From Terribium retamae (GTDB lineage Bacteria > Pseudomonadota > Alphaproteobacteria > Rhizobiales > Rhizobiaceae), in the NCBI RefSeq assembly GCF_022347545.1, contig NZ_JAKREW010000044.1, positions 1-33,471 on the forward strand: DNA of 33,471 nucleotides. Direction: 5' to 3'. Position 1 is the first letter of the stretch. Every line of letters begins with the position of its first letter. The translations under genes and the position numbers were made by a program. Positions 16,140 through 24,418 of this stretch are shown here, piece by piece. The notes under the pieces were generated by a model. That model searched no databases and had not been told where the DNA came from. It worked only from the letters and a program-made list of their open reading frames with translations.

Positions 16140-16961
16140 TCACCTGCTTGGACGTTGGCGGAACGTTATTTCCAGCGGGTTGATCTGCATTTCGAGCAGT
16201 TGCACTTCTCGCCTGACCAGCGGAAGCAATTGCTCGAACCGCTCCGGAGACAGCCTGGCACTGGTCATGTTTACGGCGATTGCGACACCACTTGGCCTGC
16301 CCTTTGGGCAGATCGCCACGGCAAACGCCGAGATCCCCGCCACCAGGTCCCCTCGGTCGAGCGCGTATCCTTCTTGACGCACCGCCGGCAGCAAACTGCG
16401 GACGCGGCCCGCAGTCAGCCCATGATGCTGCGGATAAAGCGGCGAATTTGCCTCAATGATGGCGTCTGCTTCTTCTGAGGGCAGTGAAGCGAGGATGGCC
16501 AAACTGGCCGATCCGACCCCAAGCGGGATCTGCCCCCCTATTCCGCCGGTAAGGCTGTCGATCGTATAGCTGCCTTGGTGACGATCCACACAGATCGCAT
16601 TCACACCCGATCGCGCCATCAAAAAGACTGTATCGCCCGTGGCTGCACCGATCCGTGTCAGCGCGGGCTGTGCCAGGGTTCGCAGCCCGGACTCGTCGGC
16701 AGCGTGAACACCCAGCACGAAAAGCCCGAGGCCGAGCCGGTAACGTTTGGTGAGCGTATCCCGATCGATCAAGCCATGACGCTCAAGGGCGACGGCGATC
16801 CGGTGCGCTGTTGGCTGCTTGAGATTCAGCCCGTCGCTGATCTCGGAGATGGTAGTGCCCGCGGCTCCAGCTGTTTCGCCGACGAACTTCAGCACCGCGA
16901 CTGCGCGATCCAAAAGTTGCGTTCCGCTCGCCTGTTCCATTTCCTCGACTGCTTTTGGCAT
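16140..16961 (-). CDS. IclR-family transcriptional regulator
   Basis: This 273-residue regulator has an N-terminal winged helix (QLLDRAVAVLKFVGETAG, ISEISDGLNLKQPTAHRIAVAL) and a C-terminal IclR ligand-binding domain (NAICVDRHQGSYTIDSLTGG, PLGVGSASLAILASL, GISAFAVAICPKG). IclR proteins bind small organic acids and usually control a divergent catabolic or biosynthetic operon. It is transcribed away from the PEP mutase operon across 283 bases that hold a perfect palindrome next to a TTGACA element. It is therefore the likely regulator of the phosphonate genes, responding perhaps to a phosphonate or pyruvate-like intermediate. Confidence 0.92.
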   Translation of the reverse strand: MPKAVEEMEQASGTQLLDRAVAVLKFVGETAGAAGTTISEISDGLNLKQPTAHRIAVALERHGLIDRDTLTKRYRLGLGLFVLGVHAADESGLRTLAQPALTRIGAATGDTVFLMARSGVNAICVDRHQGSYTIDSLTGGIGGQIPLGVGSASLAILASLPSEEADAIIEANSPLYPQHHGLTAGRVRSLLPAVRQEGYALDRGDLVAGISAFAVAICPKGRPSGVAIAVNMTSARLSPERFEQLLPLVRREVQLLEMQINPLEITFRQRPSR

Positions 16962-17078
16962 CCACCGCGCGTATTTTCAAAAACCGATACCTTCCCAATG
17001 CCCCATGCCAACCGGCTTGACAAGCCTGCTGCTGTTTTTTCTTGCGTCGGCTAATCCATAGTTTGGATATTTTTCTGT

Positions 17079-17108
17079 TTGACAACCACAATGTGGTGTG
17101 AATATCGT
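17079..17108 (+). promoter_or_regulatory. Putative pepM promoter with overlapping operator palindrome
   Basis: TTGACA (17079-17084) is followed directly by the perfect 13-base palindrome ACCACA-A-TGTGGT (17085-17097), then TATCGT (17103-17108) as a possible -10 with 18-base spacing. The palindrome fills the spacer, the classic place for a repressor. A second small dyad ATCCA/TGGAT lies at 17054-17068. On the minus strand TTGTCA with ACTATG 17 bases on could serve iclR. Assignment to the IclR protein is by position. Confidence 0.62.
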
Positions 17109-17244
17109 GTGACAGTTCGGTGACGCTCAAGCCCTCCGGGGAGCTTCCCAATCGGTCGGCTTCGGATGGAGGCTGCCAAAAACGCCTGAAGTCCGAGCCG
17201 TCGATACGAACGCGAACGCACCTCAAACTGGGAGTGAGCATTCC

Positions 17245-18177
17245 ATGGCGCATGCAGGAGAAGCAGGTCTTTCCGACACCGCGGTTTCGGCCGCGGCCAA
17301 GCCAAGTTTGCGGGGAATAATTCAGGCCAACAGCCTGAGTTTTGTCATGGAGGCGCATGACGCTTTGTCCGCGACCATCGCGGAGCGCGCTGGGTTTAAG
17401 GGGCTTTGGGCCTCTGGTTTGTCGATTGCGTCCAGCCTTGGCTACCGGGACGCCAACGAAGCATCGTGGACACAGCTGGTTGAAGTCGTGGAGCGGATGG
17501 CCGATGCCGCTTCAATCCCCATCCTGGTCGACGGCGATAGTGGGTTTGGCAATTTCAACAATGCCAGGCTTGCGGCGAAGAAGCTCTTCCAGCACGGCGC
17601 CGCCGGCATCTGCCTCGAAGACAAAGGCTTTCCCAAGATGAACTCTTTTGTCGGCGACCGGCATCCGCTGGCGGAAGTCAGTGAATTTTGCGGGCGGCTG
17701 CGTGCGGTTAAAGATACGCTGGCTTCCGAAGACTTCGTCCTGGTTGCGCGTGTCGAGGCACTTATCGCGGGTTACGGCCAGGAAGAAGCGTTGATGCGCG
17801 CGCATGCTTACGCAGATGCCGGCGCCGATGCGATACTCATCCACTCGCGCAAGGCAGACGCCAGCGAAATCCTTTCCTTCGCGAAGGATTGGAGCAATCG
17901 GCTTCCGCTGGTGATTGTGCCGACGAAATATTACCGCACACCCGTCGATGAATATCGCGCAGCCAAGATCTCGACGGTCATCTGGGCCAACCACAACATG
18001 CGTGCGGCCGTTCTAGCCATGCGCCAGGTGTGCGAACGCATCCTGCGCGAAGAGACGATCGCCGGCATCGAAAACGAGGTCGCCACATTGGATGATGTGT
18101 TCGACCTGCTCAACTACCGCGAGCTGGCGGAAGCCGAGGGACGATACCTTCCCTCGGTCGCGGTCGCCGCGGAATAG
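17245..18177 (+). CDS. pepM: Phosphoenolpyruvate mutase
   Basis: This 310-residue (beta/alpha)8 enzyme would rearrange PEP to phosphonopyruvate, the entry step to nearly all natural C-P compounds. The diagnostic loop EDKGFPKMNSF spans residues 125-135, with Asn133 where the mutases have Asn and the hydrolases Thr. Other signatures are GLWASGLSIASSLGYRDANE (53-72) and the metal-site DGDSGFGN (96-103). A GGGAG lies 10 bases before the ATG. It is the first gene of a six-gene operon; the next gene is an aminotransferase rather than a phosphonopyruvate decarboxylase. The mutase equilibrium favours PEP, so the aminotransferase probably provides the pull, giving phosphonoalanine. A 20-residue N-terminal extension precedes the usual start of the family. 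Confidence 0.94.
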   Translation: MAHAGEAGLSDTAVSAAAKPSLRGIIQANSLSFVMEAHDALSATIAERAGFKGLWASGLSIASSLGYRDANEASWTQLVEVVERMADAASIPILVDGDSGFGNFNNARLAAKKLFQHGAAGICLEDKGFPKMNSFVGDRHPLAEVSEFCGRLRAVKDTLASEDFVLVARVEALIAGYGQEEALMRAHAYADAGADAILIHSRKADASEILSFAKDWSNRLPLVIVPTKYYRTPVDEYRAAKISTVIWANHNMRAAVLAMRQVCERILREETIAGIENEVATLDDVFDLLNYRELAEAEGRYLPSVAVAAE

Positions 18178-18239
18178 CTTCCGGTCGGGTCAGGACACCA
18201 GACCCACAAACATCAGATGCAACTTTATGAGGGCCGACC

Positions 18240-19451
18240 ATGTTGGCACAGCGTACGAAGCTTTTTGCGTCGTCGGGGACGGCTGCCGCTCGCGCGGCCG
18301 CCAAGGCGGCGGCCGATGCCGGCAAGGAGGTCATCGACCTCACGGCCGGAGAAATATGGTGTGACCTGGCGCCGCGCATTCGCGAGGGAGCGCTCGCCGC
18401 AATCGAACGGGGCGAGAACCGGTATACCGATACGGTCGGGCTTCGTGAACTGCGCGAAGCACTTGCCGCAAAGGTCTCTCGGGAAACCGGGCAGGTCTGG
18501 CAGGCGGACGAAATCGCGGTCACCAGCGGCGCCAAGCAGGCATTGTTCAACACGGCGATGGTGCTGCTGGACCCCGGCGATGAAGTCATCATCCCAAGCC
18601 CCTACTGGACGACCTTCCCGGCGCAGGTTTTGATTGCCGGCGGGCGGCCGGTGCATGTCGATACGCGCGACAACGGCTTTGTTCCGAAGCCCGAGGAACT
18701 CGAACGCGCCATTACGGCGAAGACGCGCGCGATCGTCGTCAACAGCCCCAGCAACCCGACGGGCGTCGTCTATGACCAGACCACGCTCGAGCTGATCGCC
18801 AATCTGGCGATCCGCCATGATCTCTGGATCATCTTTGACGAATGCTATGGCGCCTTCGCGCATGCGCCGCATGTCCATCATCCGATCGTCTCGCTCGTGC
18901 CGGAGGCGCGCTCGCGTACCATCATCATCAATGCATTCTCCAAGACGCTTGCTCTGACGGGCTGGCGAATTGGCTACCTGGCCGCGCCAAAGAGCGTGAT
19001 AGATGCCGTCAAAGCACTGCAGTCCCACACGACGTCGAACCCGAACGTGATCGCGCAGCACGCCGTGCTGGAACATCTGCGGCACGGCGACGGCAGCTAT
19101 GAAAGACGTCTCTTCGACCAGCTGACGCTGGCGCGTCGGCTTGGGCTCGACATTCTGTCTCGCCAAGCCATCGCGCCACCGCCAAAGGCGCAGGGCGGGT
19201 TTTACTTCTATCTCGACCTCAGTGGCCTTGCGCAGCGCGGGGCGATTTCCACCGCACCGCGAACCGCGGACGATGCCGTCAACGCCCTGCTCGCCGAGGC
19301 TGGCGTCGCCGGCGTTTCGGGCAGCGCCTTCGGGGACCCAATGGGTCTCCGCCTCTCCTACGGCATTGATCACAACAAACTCACGCGGGGCTTGGAACGG
19401 CTCGTCGAAACGGTTGACGCGTGGACCAGCCCATCTCGCAACGTAGCTTAA
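18240..19451 (+). CDS. Class I/II PLP aminotransferase, probable phosphonopyruvate aminotransferase
   Basis: This 403-residue fold-type I aminotransferase carries SNPTG at 171-175, DECY at 200-203, the PLP lysine Lys235 in NAFSKTLALTGWRIGY, and a C-terminal LRLSYG region with the carboxylate-binding Arg. GAGGG lies 6 bases before the ATG. It lies 62 bases after pepM, and the expected reaction is phosphonopyruvate plus an amino donor to L-phosphonoalanine. Comparable pepM-linked transaminases are known from phosphonoalanine-peptide biosynthesis (phosphonoalamides). It is homologous to the aminotransferase at 31080-32279 but clearly divergent, which fits opposite directions of the same reaction. 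The substrate is inferred from context; aspartate aminotransferase is the default alternative. Confidence 0.9.
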   Translation: MLAQRTKLFASSGTAAARAAAKAAADAGKEVIDLTAGEIWCDLAPRIREGALAAIERGENRYTDTVGLRELREALAAKVSRETGQVWQADEIAVTSGAKQALFNTAMVLLDPGDEVIIPSPYWTTFPAQVLIAGGRPVHVDTRDNGFVPKPEELERAITAKTRAIVVNSPSNPTGVVYDQTTLELIANLAIRHDLWIIFDECYGAFAHAPHVHHPIVSLVPEARSRTIIINAFSKTLALTGWRIGYLAAPKSVIDAVKALQSHTTSNPNVIAQHAVLEHLRHGDGSYERRLFDQLTLARRLGLDILSRQAIAPPPKAQGGFYFYLDLSGLAQRGAISTAPRTADDAVNALLAEAGVAGVSGSAFGDPMGLRLSYGIDHNKLTRGLERLVETVDAWTSPSRNVA

Positions 19452-19462
19452 GGAAAGCTGTC

Positions 19463-20257
19463 ATGTTCAGGAACGAAGTACCCAAGAGCGCTGTCATCCT
19501 GGCTGCGGGGATGGGTTCGCGGCTGAAGCCGTTGACCGACTTCCGGCCGAAACCTTTGGTGGAGGTCCTCGGCGTTTCGATCATCCACAACGCCTTGCGT
19601 CACCTTGGCGCGATGGGGGTCAGATCGGCCACCATCGTCGTCGGTTACCGGAAGGATGCAATCGAGTACGCCTGTGGCGATCGGTTTGCCGGTGTCGACA
19701 TCGACTATGTCGAGTCCACCGTCTACGACCGCACCGGCAGCGCCTATTCGCTCTGGCTTGCCCGTCACACCCTGCTGAGCGGCGACATCTTCCTGCTTGA
19801 AGGAGACGTCTTCTTTGAGCGGCAGGCCCTGGTGTCCCTCATGGCCTCCGGTGCCGGAGATGTGGCTGCGGTGGCGCCCTTCACCGAAGAGATGGAAGGC
19901 TCGGCCGTCGTGCTCGGCCCGCAAGGCACGATTGCTGAAGTTCGCATGCGGCAGACGGCCGCCGATCTCAACCAGATGGGTGGCCCTCGCCTGTTCAAAA
20001 CGCTCAACCTGTTTCGGTTCTCCCGTGCGACCCTTTCAAATGTCATCGTCCCTGCCCTCGACGACCTGATCGGCACGGGAGCAGGCACCACCTACACCGA
20101 ACAGGTGCTCGCGCGGCTGATCGCCCGCGGCATGAATCTTACGGCAGCACGTTGCGACAGCGTCAAATGGTACGAGATCGACAACCAGGCTGATCTGAGA
20201 ATGGCGGAAAGCCTCTTCGCCACCCCCGAACTGCCTGTCTTGTCGCAGGCCTCTTGA
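19463..20257 (+). CDS. NTP transferase, probable phosphonate cytidylyltransferase
   Basis: This 264-residue protein has the sugar-phosphate/choline-phosphate nucleotidyltransferase signature LAAGMGSRLKPLTDFRPKP (residues 13-31) and the metal-binding LEGDVFF with Asp115. Its size and pattern are like LicC/PntC-type CTP transferases. AAGGA lies 8 bases before the ATG. The gene starts 11 bases after the aminotransferase stop and is followed by a CDP-alcohol phosphotransferase. It would therefore make CMP-activated phosphonate (for example CMP-phosphonoalanine) from CTP. The 2-aminoethylphosphonate cytidylyltransferase PntC and the CMP-transfer step in FR-900098 synthesis are precedents. Inositol-phosphate or another alcohol phosphate is an alternative substrate. 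Confidence 0.85.
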   Translation: MFRNEVPKSAVILAAGMGSRLKPLTDFRPKPLVEVLGVSIIHNALRHLGAMGVRSATIVVGYRKDAIEYACGDRFAGVDIDYVESTVYDRTGSAYSLWLARHTLLSGDIFLLEGDVFFERQALVSLMASGAGDVAAVAPFTEEMEGSAVVLGPQGTIAEVRMRQTAADLNQMGGPRLFKTLNLFRFSRATLSNVIVPALDDLIGTGAGTTYTEQVLARLIARGMNLTAARCDSVKWYEIDNQADLRMAESLFATPELPVLSQAS

Positions 20258-20281
20258 GGATCGCCCCGAGGAGGAACGCAC

Positions 20282-20977
20282 ATGCTTCGTCAACTTGTCG
20301 ACCCTGCGAACGCCATCACCGGAATAGGTCTGGTCCTGTCCGTCATCGGCATTAGCTTTGTGCTTGCCGGCCAACTCGAAATAGGCGTCGCGATAGCGCT
20401 CTGGGCGCTGCTGGCCGACCATCTCGACGGCGTTGTGGCCAAGCGCACCATTGGGCGAGCATCCGAAACGGGCGAGGTTGGAAAGAACCTCGATTCATTA
20501 GCGGATCTGGTGAGCGCGGGCATTTTTCCCGCCGTCACCCTGATCGCCGTTGGGCAAGGATCGCTGCTGTCCATCGCCGCCGCGGCAACGCTGTCTTTGG
20601 CCAGCGCGCTGCGCTTGAGCTATTTCAATGTCTTCGGCTCGCCCGGCGGGCGGTTCATTGGCGTTCCGACCACCTATGCGTTGCCCGTGACGGCGGTGAT
20701 GTTCCTGGCCCGCCCCTTCATCCCGGCTGTCGCATTCCCCGAGCTCCTGGCCTTTGTCGTGCTTGCGATCGCGGCTTTGCACGTCACGCCGGTCCGGATT
20801 CCAAAGACGGCCGGGGCCATGTACCTGGTGGTGACGGTCTTCTGCGTTGCCGCCTCGCTCGCGCTTGCGTTTGGACCTTGGCGGGTCGGCCAGACGCCTT
20901 GGCTCAGGGCAGGCCAGGCCGAAAATCTCGCGTCACAGCCCCCAACAGACCTCGTGATGAATGTTCCTGGGCGCTGA
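20282..20977 (+). CDS. CDP-alcohol phosphotransferase family membrane enzyme (PssA-like)
   Basis: This 231-residue membrane protein has the family signature DHLDGVVAKR (46-55) and GKNLDSLAD (67-75), giving the conserved Asp46, Asp49, Asp71 and Asp75. The LDSLADLVSAGIFPA stretch is close to phosphatidylserine synthase. The canonical AR is AK here, and the spacer to the second motif is about four residues longer than usual. About six hydrophobic segments are visible. A strong GAGGAGG precedes the ATG by seven bases. It would transfer a CMP-activated phosphonate to an alcohol, or the headgroup to a CDP-lipid, making a phosphonate ester or phosphonolipid. Enzymes of di-myo-inositol phosphate synthesis fuse these two domain types; here they are separate neighbouring genes. 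Confidence 0.88.
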   Translation: MLRQLVDPANAITGIGLVLSVIGISFVLAGQLEIGVAIALWALLADHLDGVVAKRTIGRASETGEVGKNLDSLADLVSAGIFPAVTLIAVGQGSLLSIAAAATLSLASALRLSYFNVFGSPGGRFIGVPTTYALPVTAVMFLARPFIPAVAFPELLAFVVLAIAALHVTPVRIPKTAGAMYLVVTVFCVAASLALAFGPWRVGQTPWLRAGQAENLASQPPTDLVMNVPGR

Positions 20978-20979
20978 TC

Positions 20980-22644
20980 ATGTTCGCCGTCATAGAGTTT
21001 GATGCAACCGCGCCCGGCAATGCCGAACTCCGAAAGCCGGCCGCAGGTCCCGAGCTGGCGATCGAAGCCGACGGCTTGTCACTCCAGGTCTCGGGCCGGC
21101 CGCGCCTTTTGAGGGGAGCGGGTTCGGTCGATTTCGAACCGGCCAGCTTCCTCGAAATGTTCACGCAGACCGGCATTGCTGCCTTCGATTGCCTGGACGG
21201 GCAGTACGCCATAGCGCTTTTCGACAGCACCAGCAGGACCGCATATCTGGCGCGCGATCCATTCGGGACGATTCCCCTTTACAGGGCCCACGTGCGGAAC
21301 TGGCTGGCTTATTCCGTTTCCATGGCAGACCTTTTGCAACTGGAAGGGCTAACCACCGACTATGATCAAGCGGCCATCGCTTATTTCCTGCGGGAAGGCT
21401 GGGCCCCACCCTTCACGACCTTCCTCAAGGCGGTCAAACCGGCAAGGCCAGGCTACCTCGAGGTTTTCACGCCGGAAGCACAGACAGCCCACCGCTTGCA
21501 CCCAAGACCCGGCGATTACCCTTTGCCAGTGCACGCGTCCGAGCCGAAGACCCTTCTTTCCAAGGTCCGGCAAGCGGTCCGCGACAGCGGCCCGACAGAT
21601 AGCCGGCGGATCGGCGTCGCGCTGAGCGGTGGCATCGATTCAGCGGCCATCACTGCCCTGTTGCGTGAGGCCCATCCTGGCGAAAGCCTTGATACTTTCA
21701 CCGTTGGTTATGGTCCGGACGACCCCGAAATTCGTGGTGCGCGCGCCACGGCCGCCTATTTTGGAACGTCCCACCACGAACTGTTCGTAGGCCCATCGGA
21801 AGTTCGCGATCATATCGAAGAGACCGTGGCAATTCTGGGCAATCCTGGCGGCTACGACGAACTGCCATGTCTGAGCGCGCTCTGGAGTCTGGCTGCCAAG
21901 CATGTCGATGTGCTCTATTCCGGCAACGTCAGTGATGCGATCTTCGCCGGTATGTCGACCCATCGCCGGCTCTGGCGTCACAAGACGCTGGAGCGTTACC
22001 TGCGACCCTTGGGTATCGGGCGCGCCGTCGACCACGGTATTCATCATAAGGCGCAACCCGGTTCTGAACCCTGTTCAGTCATCGGTTATGGCGGCGCTTC
22101 AGCTGGGTTCCGGCACTGGCTCGGACATGCCTCGACACTGTTTGAGGCGCTCAAATCCGACCTTGATGCTTGGGATGAGCGCACCGGTGCCCAGACGCTG
22201 CTGGCTCGGCACTATGGCATCGAGCTGCGTGCACCATTTGCGCACAAGCAGCTTATCGAATTCGCCCTGTGCATGCGCGATGCCGACAAGGTTAACATCT
22301 TTGGGGTGAAGCGGCTGTTTCGACGTTCATTGCGCTCCGTCTTGCCGGCATCGATCCGCTACCGTCGAAAGGGCATCCAGCATCTCCGCTACGATGCGGA
22401 GATGCAGACCATGCTGCTCGAATTGGTCGAACACTACCTGTCGGGAAAATCAGTACGGCGTCGCGGCGTGCTTGACCCTTCCTCAGTCGAGGAAATCAAA
22501 GCGGATGTGCGATACGCGCTAACACCGACAAACTTCAGATATGCCTGGAACGCGATCCTGTTTGAAATCTGGTGCCGGAAGTTCGTCGACGGTGTTGCCA
22601 CGACTACCCAGCACGAAGCCCCGCTGTCCATAGCAGGCGAATGA
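20980..22644 (+). CDS. Asparagine synthetase/beta-lactam synthetase-like ATP-dependent ligase
   Basis: This 554-residue protein has the two-domain plan of asparagine synthetase B. The N-terminal glutaminase-like domain (about 1-190, with YAIALFDSTSRTAYLARDPF) begins MFAVIEFD, so the catalytic Cys2 of true AsnB is missing. The C-terminal PP-loop ATP domain has ALSGGIDSAAI with Ser216 to Ser221. This combination occurs in beta-lactam and carbapenam synthetases, which form an amide bond through an acyl-AMP without using glutamine. A conserved basic motif YRRKGIQHL lies near 463. The ATG at 20980 comes two bases after the preceding stop; an open frame upstream to 20878 overlaps that gene and is unlikely. 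It probably forms an amide in the phosphonate product. The substrates are unknown. Confidence 0.88.
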   Translation: MFAVIEFDATAPGNAELRKPAAGPELAIEADGLSLQVSGRPRLLRGAGSVDFEPASFLEMFTQTGIAAFDCLDGQYAIALFDSTSRTAYLARDPFGTIPLYRAHVRNWLAYSVSMADLLQLEGLTTDYDQAAIAYFLREGWAPPFTTFLKAVKPARPGYLEVFTPEAQTAHRLHPRPGDYPLPVHASEPKTLLSKVRQAVRDSGPTDSRRIGVALSGGIDSAAITALLREAHPGESLDTFTVGYGPDDPEIRGARATAAYFGTSHHELFVGPSEVRDHIEETVAILGNPGGYDELPCLSALWSLAAKHVDVLYSGNVSDAIFAGMSTHRRLWRHKTLERYLRPLGIGRAVDHGIHHKAQPGSEPCSVIGYGGASAGFRHWLGHASTLFEALKSDLDAWDERTGAQTLLARHYGIELRAPFAHKQLIEFALCMRDADKVNIFGVKRLFRRSLRSVLPASIRYRRKGIQHLRYDAEMQTMLLELVEHYLSGKSVRRRGVLDPSSVEEIKADVRYALTPTNFRYAWNAILFEIWCRKFVDGVATTTQHEAPLSIAGE

Positions 22645-23573
22645 TGATGTTGGCCTCACAGCCCCAGGCCATCGCTGCAAGAGGCACCGTCAACGACTAC
22701 GCGTTGCTGCTCTTGATGTCATGCTTCTCCGGCGCAACATTCGGTTTAATCAAGATCGCCGTCGAGACAATTCCGCCGCTGACACTGGTCGCCTGGCGCA
22801 CCGCCATGGCGTGTGCGATCCTCCTAGTATTCATGGCCTACCAGCACATCAGCCTGCCGAGGACCCGGCAAGCCTGGGCGGCACTCGCGATACAGGCCTG
22901 TTTCAACAGCGTAATCCCCTACACGCTGATTGCCTGGGCCCAACAGACAATCGACACGTCAGTCGTCACGATCCTGAGTTCCACCACGCCCGTATTTACC
23001 TTCTTGATCGGCGTGTTCATCACCCGACATGAGGTGTCCAGCGCCAAGCGAATGGCCGGGGTCGTTCTTGGCCTTTTAGGCGTTGTCCTTATTGTCGGTC
23101 AGAATTCTCACGGCGCATGGCTCAACGGATTACCGCAGCAAATCGCGGTGGTTGGCGCGGCCATTTGCTTCGCATTCTCCGCAACTCTCGGCTGGCGGTT
23201 CCGCCATCTCGATCCAACAGCGCCTGCAGCAGGTTCTCTGCTGTGCGGTGCAGTCGTTTTGATCCCGCTCAGCTTCATCCTCGACGACGGGTGGCAGGTT
23301 TCACCATCCTCAAGGTCACTTCTTGGCCTGGTAGCACTGGTGATTTTTCCCACCACGATCGGCTTCGTACTCTACTTCAAGCTTCTCAAATCTCTGGGTT
23401 CGGTCGTAACCACCGCCCAATCCTATCTGCGTGTGCCGATAGGCGTCGCCATCGGCTTCTTTTGCTTCGGCGAAGACCTGACTGCGATACAATTTACAGG
23501 GCTCGCCCTGGTGCTGACGGGCGTTGCCGCCATGGCTGCCCAACATCGGGTGGTGGATGGTGATCGATCGTAG
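22641..23573 (+). CDS. EamA/DMT-family exporter
   Basis: This 310-residue inner-membrane protein has about ten hydrophobic segments in two EamA repeats (LLLLMSCFSGATFGLIKIAV and AVVGAAICFAFSATLGWRFR). Three consecutive ATGs begin at 22641, and the first overlaps the ligase stop (ATGA), so translation is coupled. It is the last gene of the pepM operon, which ends eight bases from a convergent gene. Its natural role is to export the product of the preceding enzymes. Import or transport of an unrelated metabolite cannot be excluded. Confidence 0.88.
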   Translation: MMMLASQPQAIAARGTVNDYALLLLMSCFSGATFGLIKIAVETIPPLTLVAWRTAMACAILLVFMAYQHISLPRTRQAWAALAIQACFNSVIPYTLIAWAQQTIDTSVVTILSSTTPVFTFLIGVFITRHEVSSAKRMAGVVLGLLGVVLIVGQNSHGAWLNGLPQQIAVVGAAICFAFSATLGWRFRHLDPTAPAAGSLLCGAVVLIPLSFILDDGWQVSPSSRSLLGLVALVIFPTTIGFVLYFKLLKSLGSVVTTAQSYLRVPIGVAIGFFCFGEDLTAIQFTGLALVLTGVAAMAAQHRVVDGDRS

Positions 23574-23581
23574 ATCCCTGC

Positions 23582-24418
23582 TCAAGCAAGAATCTCTGAT
23601 TTCTCCAGTTTAGTCGCGTTGGTCGGGCCGGGTCCTCGGGTCGCCGCATCCCAGTGCAATCGGACCTGATTGAAGTGCACGACGATATCTCGATCGTCGA
23701 CCAGGATAACGGCATAGAAGGGATCGAGTATGGTGTCTCGGATCAGCTCGGTCTGGAAATCCAGCATGCCATGATGCGTTGTTCCGGAAAGCACGGTGAA
23801 AGGAATCCCTCGCCACGAACCGCTGACATTGCGGTGCATGTGCCCGAAAAACATGTGCCGAATACGCTCCCGGAACGGCGCAAGCGTTTCCCAAAGCTCG
23901 TTATCGCTCAGAAGCGGAATTTGATCGATCCGCTTCAAGGCTACCCGTAGCGGCGCATGATGCATGAACAAAAGGGCGGGCCGCGGATCCAGTCGCAATC
24001 GTTCAGCGAGCCAATCCAGCCGCCGCTCGCATAGCCTGCCGGCATGCTCTCCTTCGATCCAAGTGTCGAGGACAAGCCCCTGTTGCGAGCCGAAGTCGAT
24101 CTGCGCCTGGGCCGCCCCCGTTCGGGCATCCAATGCGCCGGGGAACACACGCGAAAATGTCGTCCGTCGATCGTGATTGCCCAGCGTCAGATAAACCGGC
24201 GGCAATCGATAGTCGGCGAGGATGTCGCGCAGCAGCTCATAGGACGGGCGGTCGCCATTGTCGGCGAGGTCACCGGAGATGACCACCGCCCTGGCATCAT
24301 TGTGTTCGCTCTCGATCTGTTCCAGGCAATCGCGAAAGCGTCGCTCCGGATCAAGTCGCCGCAACTCCGTTCCGGGCGGCACGAGATGGATATCGGTGAT
24401 TTGAATGATCTTGATCAT
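23582..24418 (-). CDS. Metallophosphoesterase (CpdA/GpdQ-like class III phosphodiesterase)
   Basis: This 278-residue cytoplasmic enzyme has all five metallophosphoesterase motifs: D9-x-H11 in ITDIHL, Asp50 in ISGDLADNGD, GNHD at 80-83, HHAPL in the middle and GHMHR near 200. The order and length fit the GpdQ/CpdA group of dinuclear-metal phosphodiesterases, some of which also cleave phosphonate esters. The ATG overlaps the stop of the ABC binding-protein gene by one base (TGATG), so it is the last gene of the importer operon. The arrangement suggests hydrolysis of an imported phospho- or phosphonodiester. A cyclic-nucleotide role is less likely in this context. Confidence 0.9.
   Translation of the reverse strand: MIKIIQITDIHLVPPGTELRRLDPERRFRDCLEQIESEHNDARAVVISGDLADNGDRPSYELLRDILADYRLPPVYLTLGNHDRRTTFSRVFPGALDARTGAAQAQIDFGSQQGLVLDTWIEGEHAGRLCERRLDWLAERLRLDPRPALLFMHHAPLRVALKRIDQIPLLSDNELWETLAPFRERIRHMFFGHMHRNVSGSWRGIPFTVLSGTTHHGMLDFQTELIRDTILDPFYAVILVDDRDIVVHFNQVRLHWDAATRGPGPTNATKLEKSEILA

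Noticed and set aside
18225..19373. Long minus-strand open frame of 382 codons
   Set aside because: It is antisense to the aminotransferase gene with its strong PLP motifs; its translation is Arg/Asp-rich and matches no family. High-GC DNA commonly gives such shadow frames.
20980..22644. Genuine asparagine synthetase B
   Set aside because: The N-terminal Cys nucleophile is absent, and the gene lies within a phosphonate operon rather than as a stand-alone housekeeping gene.
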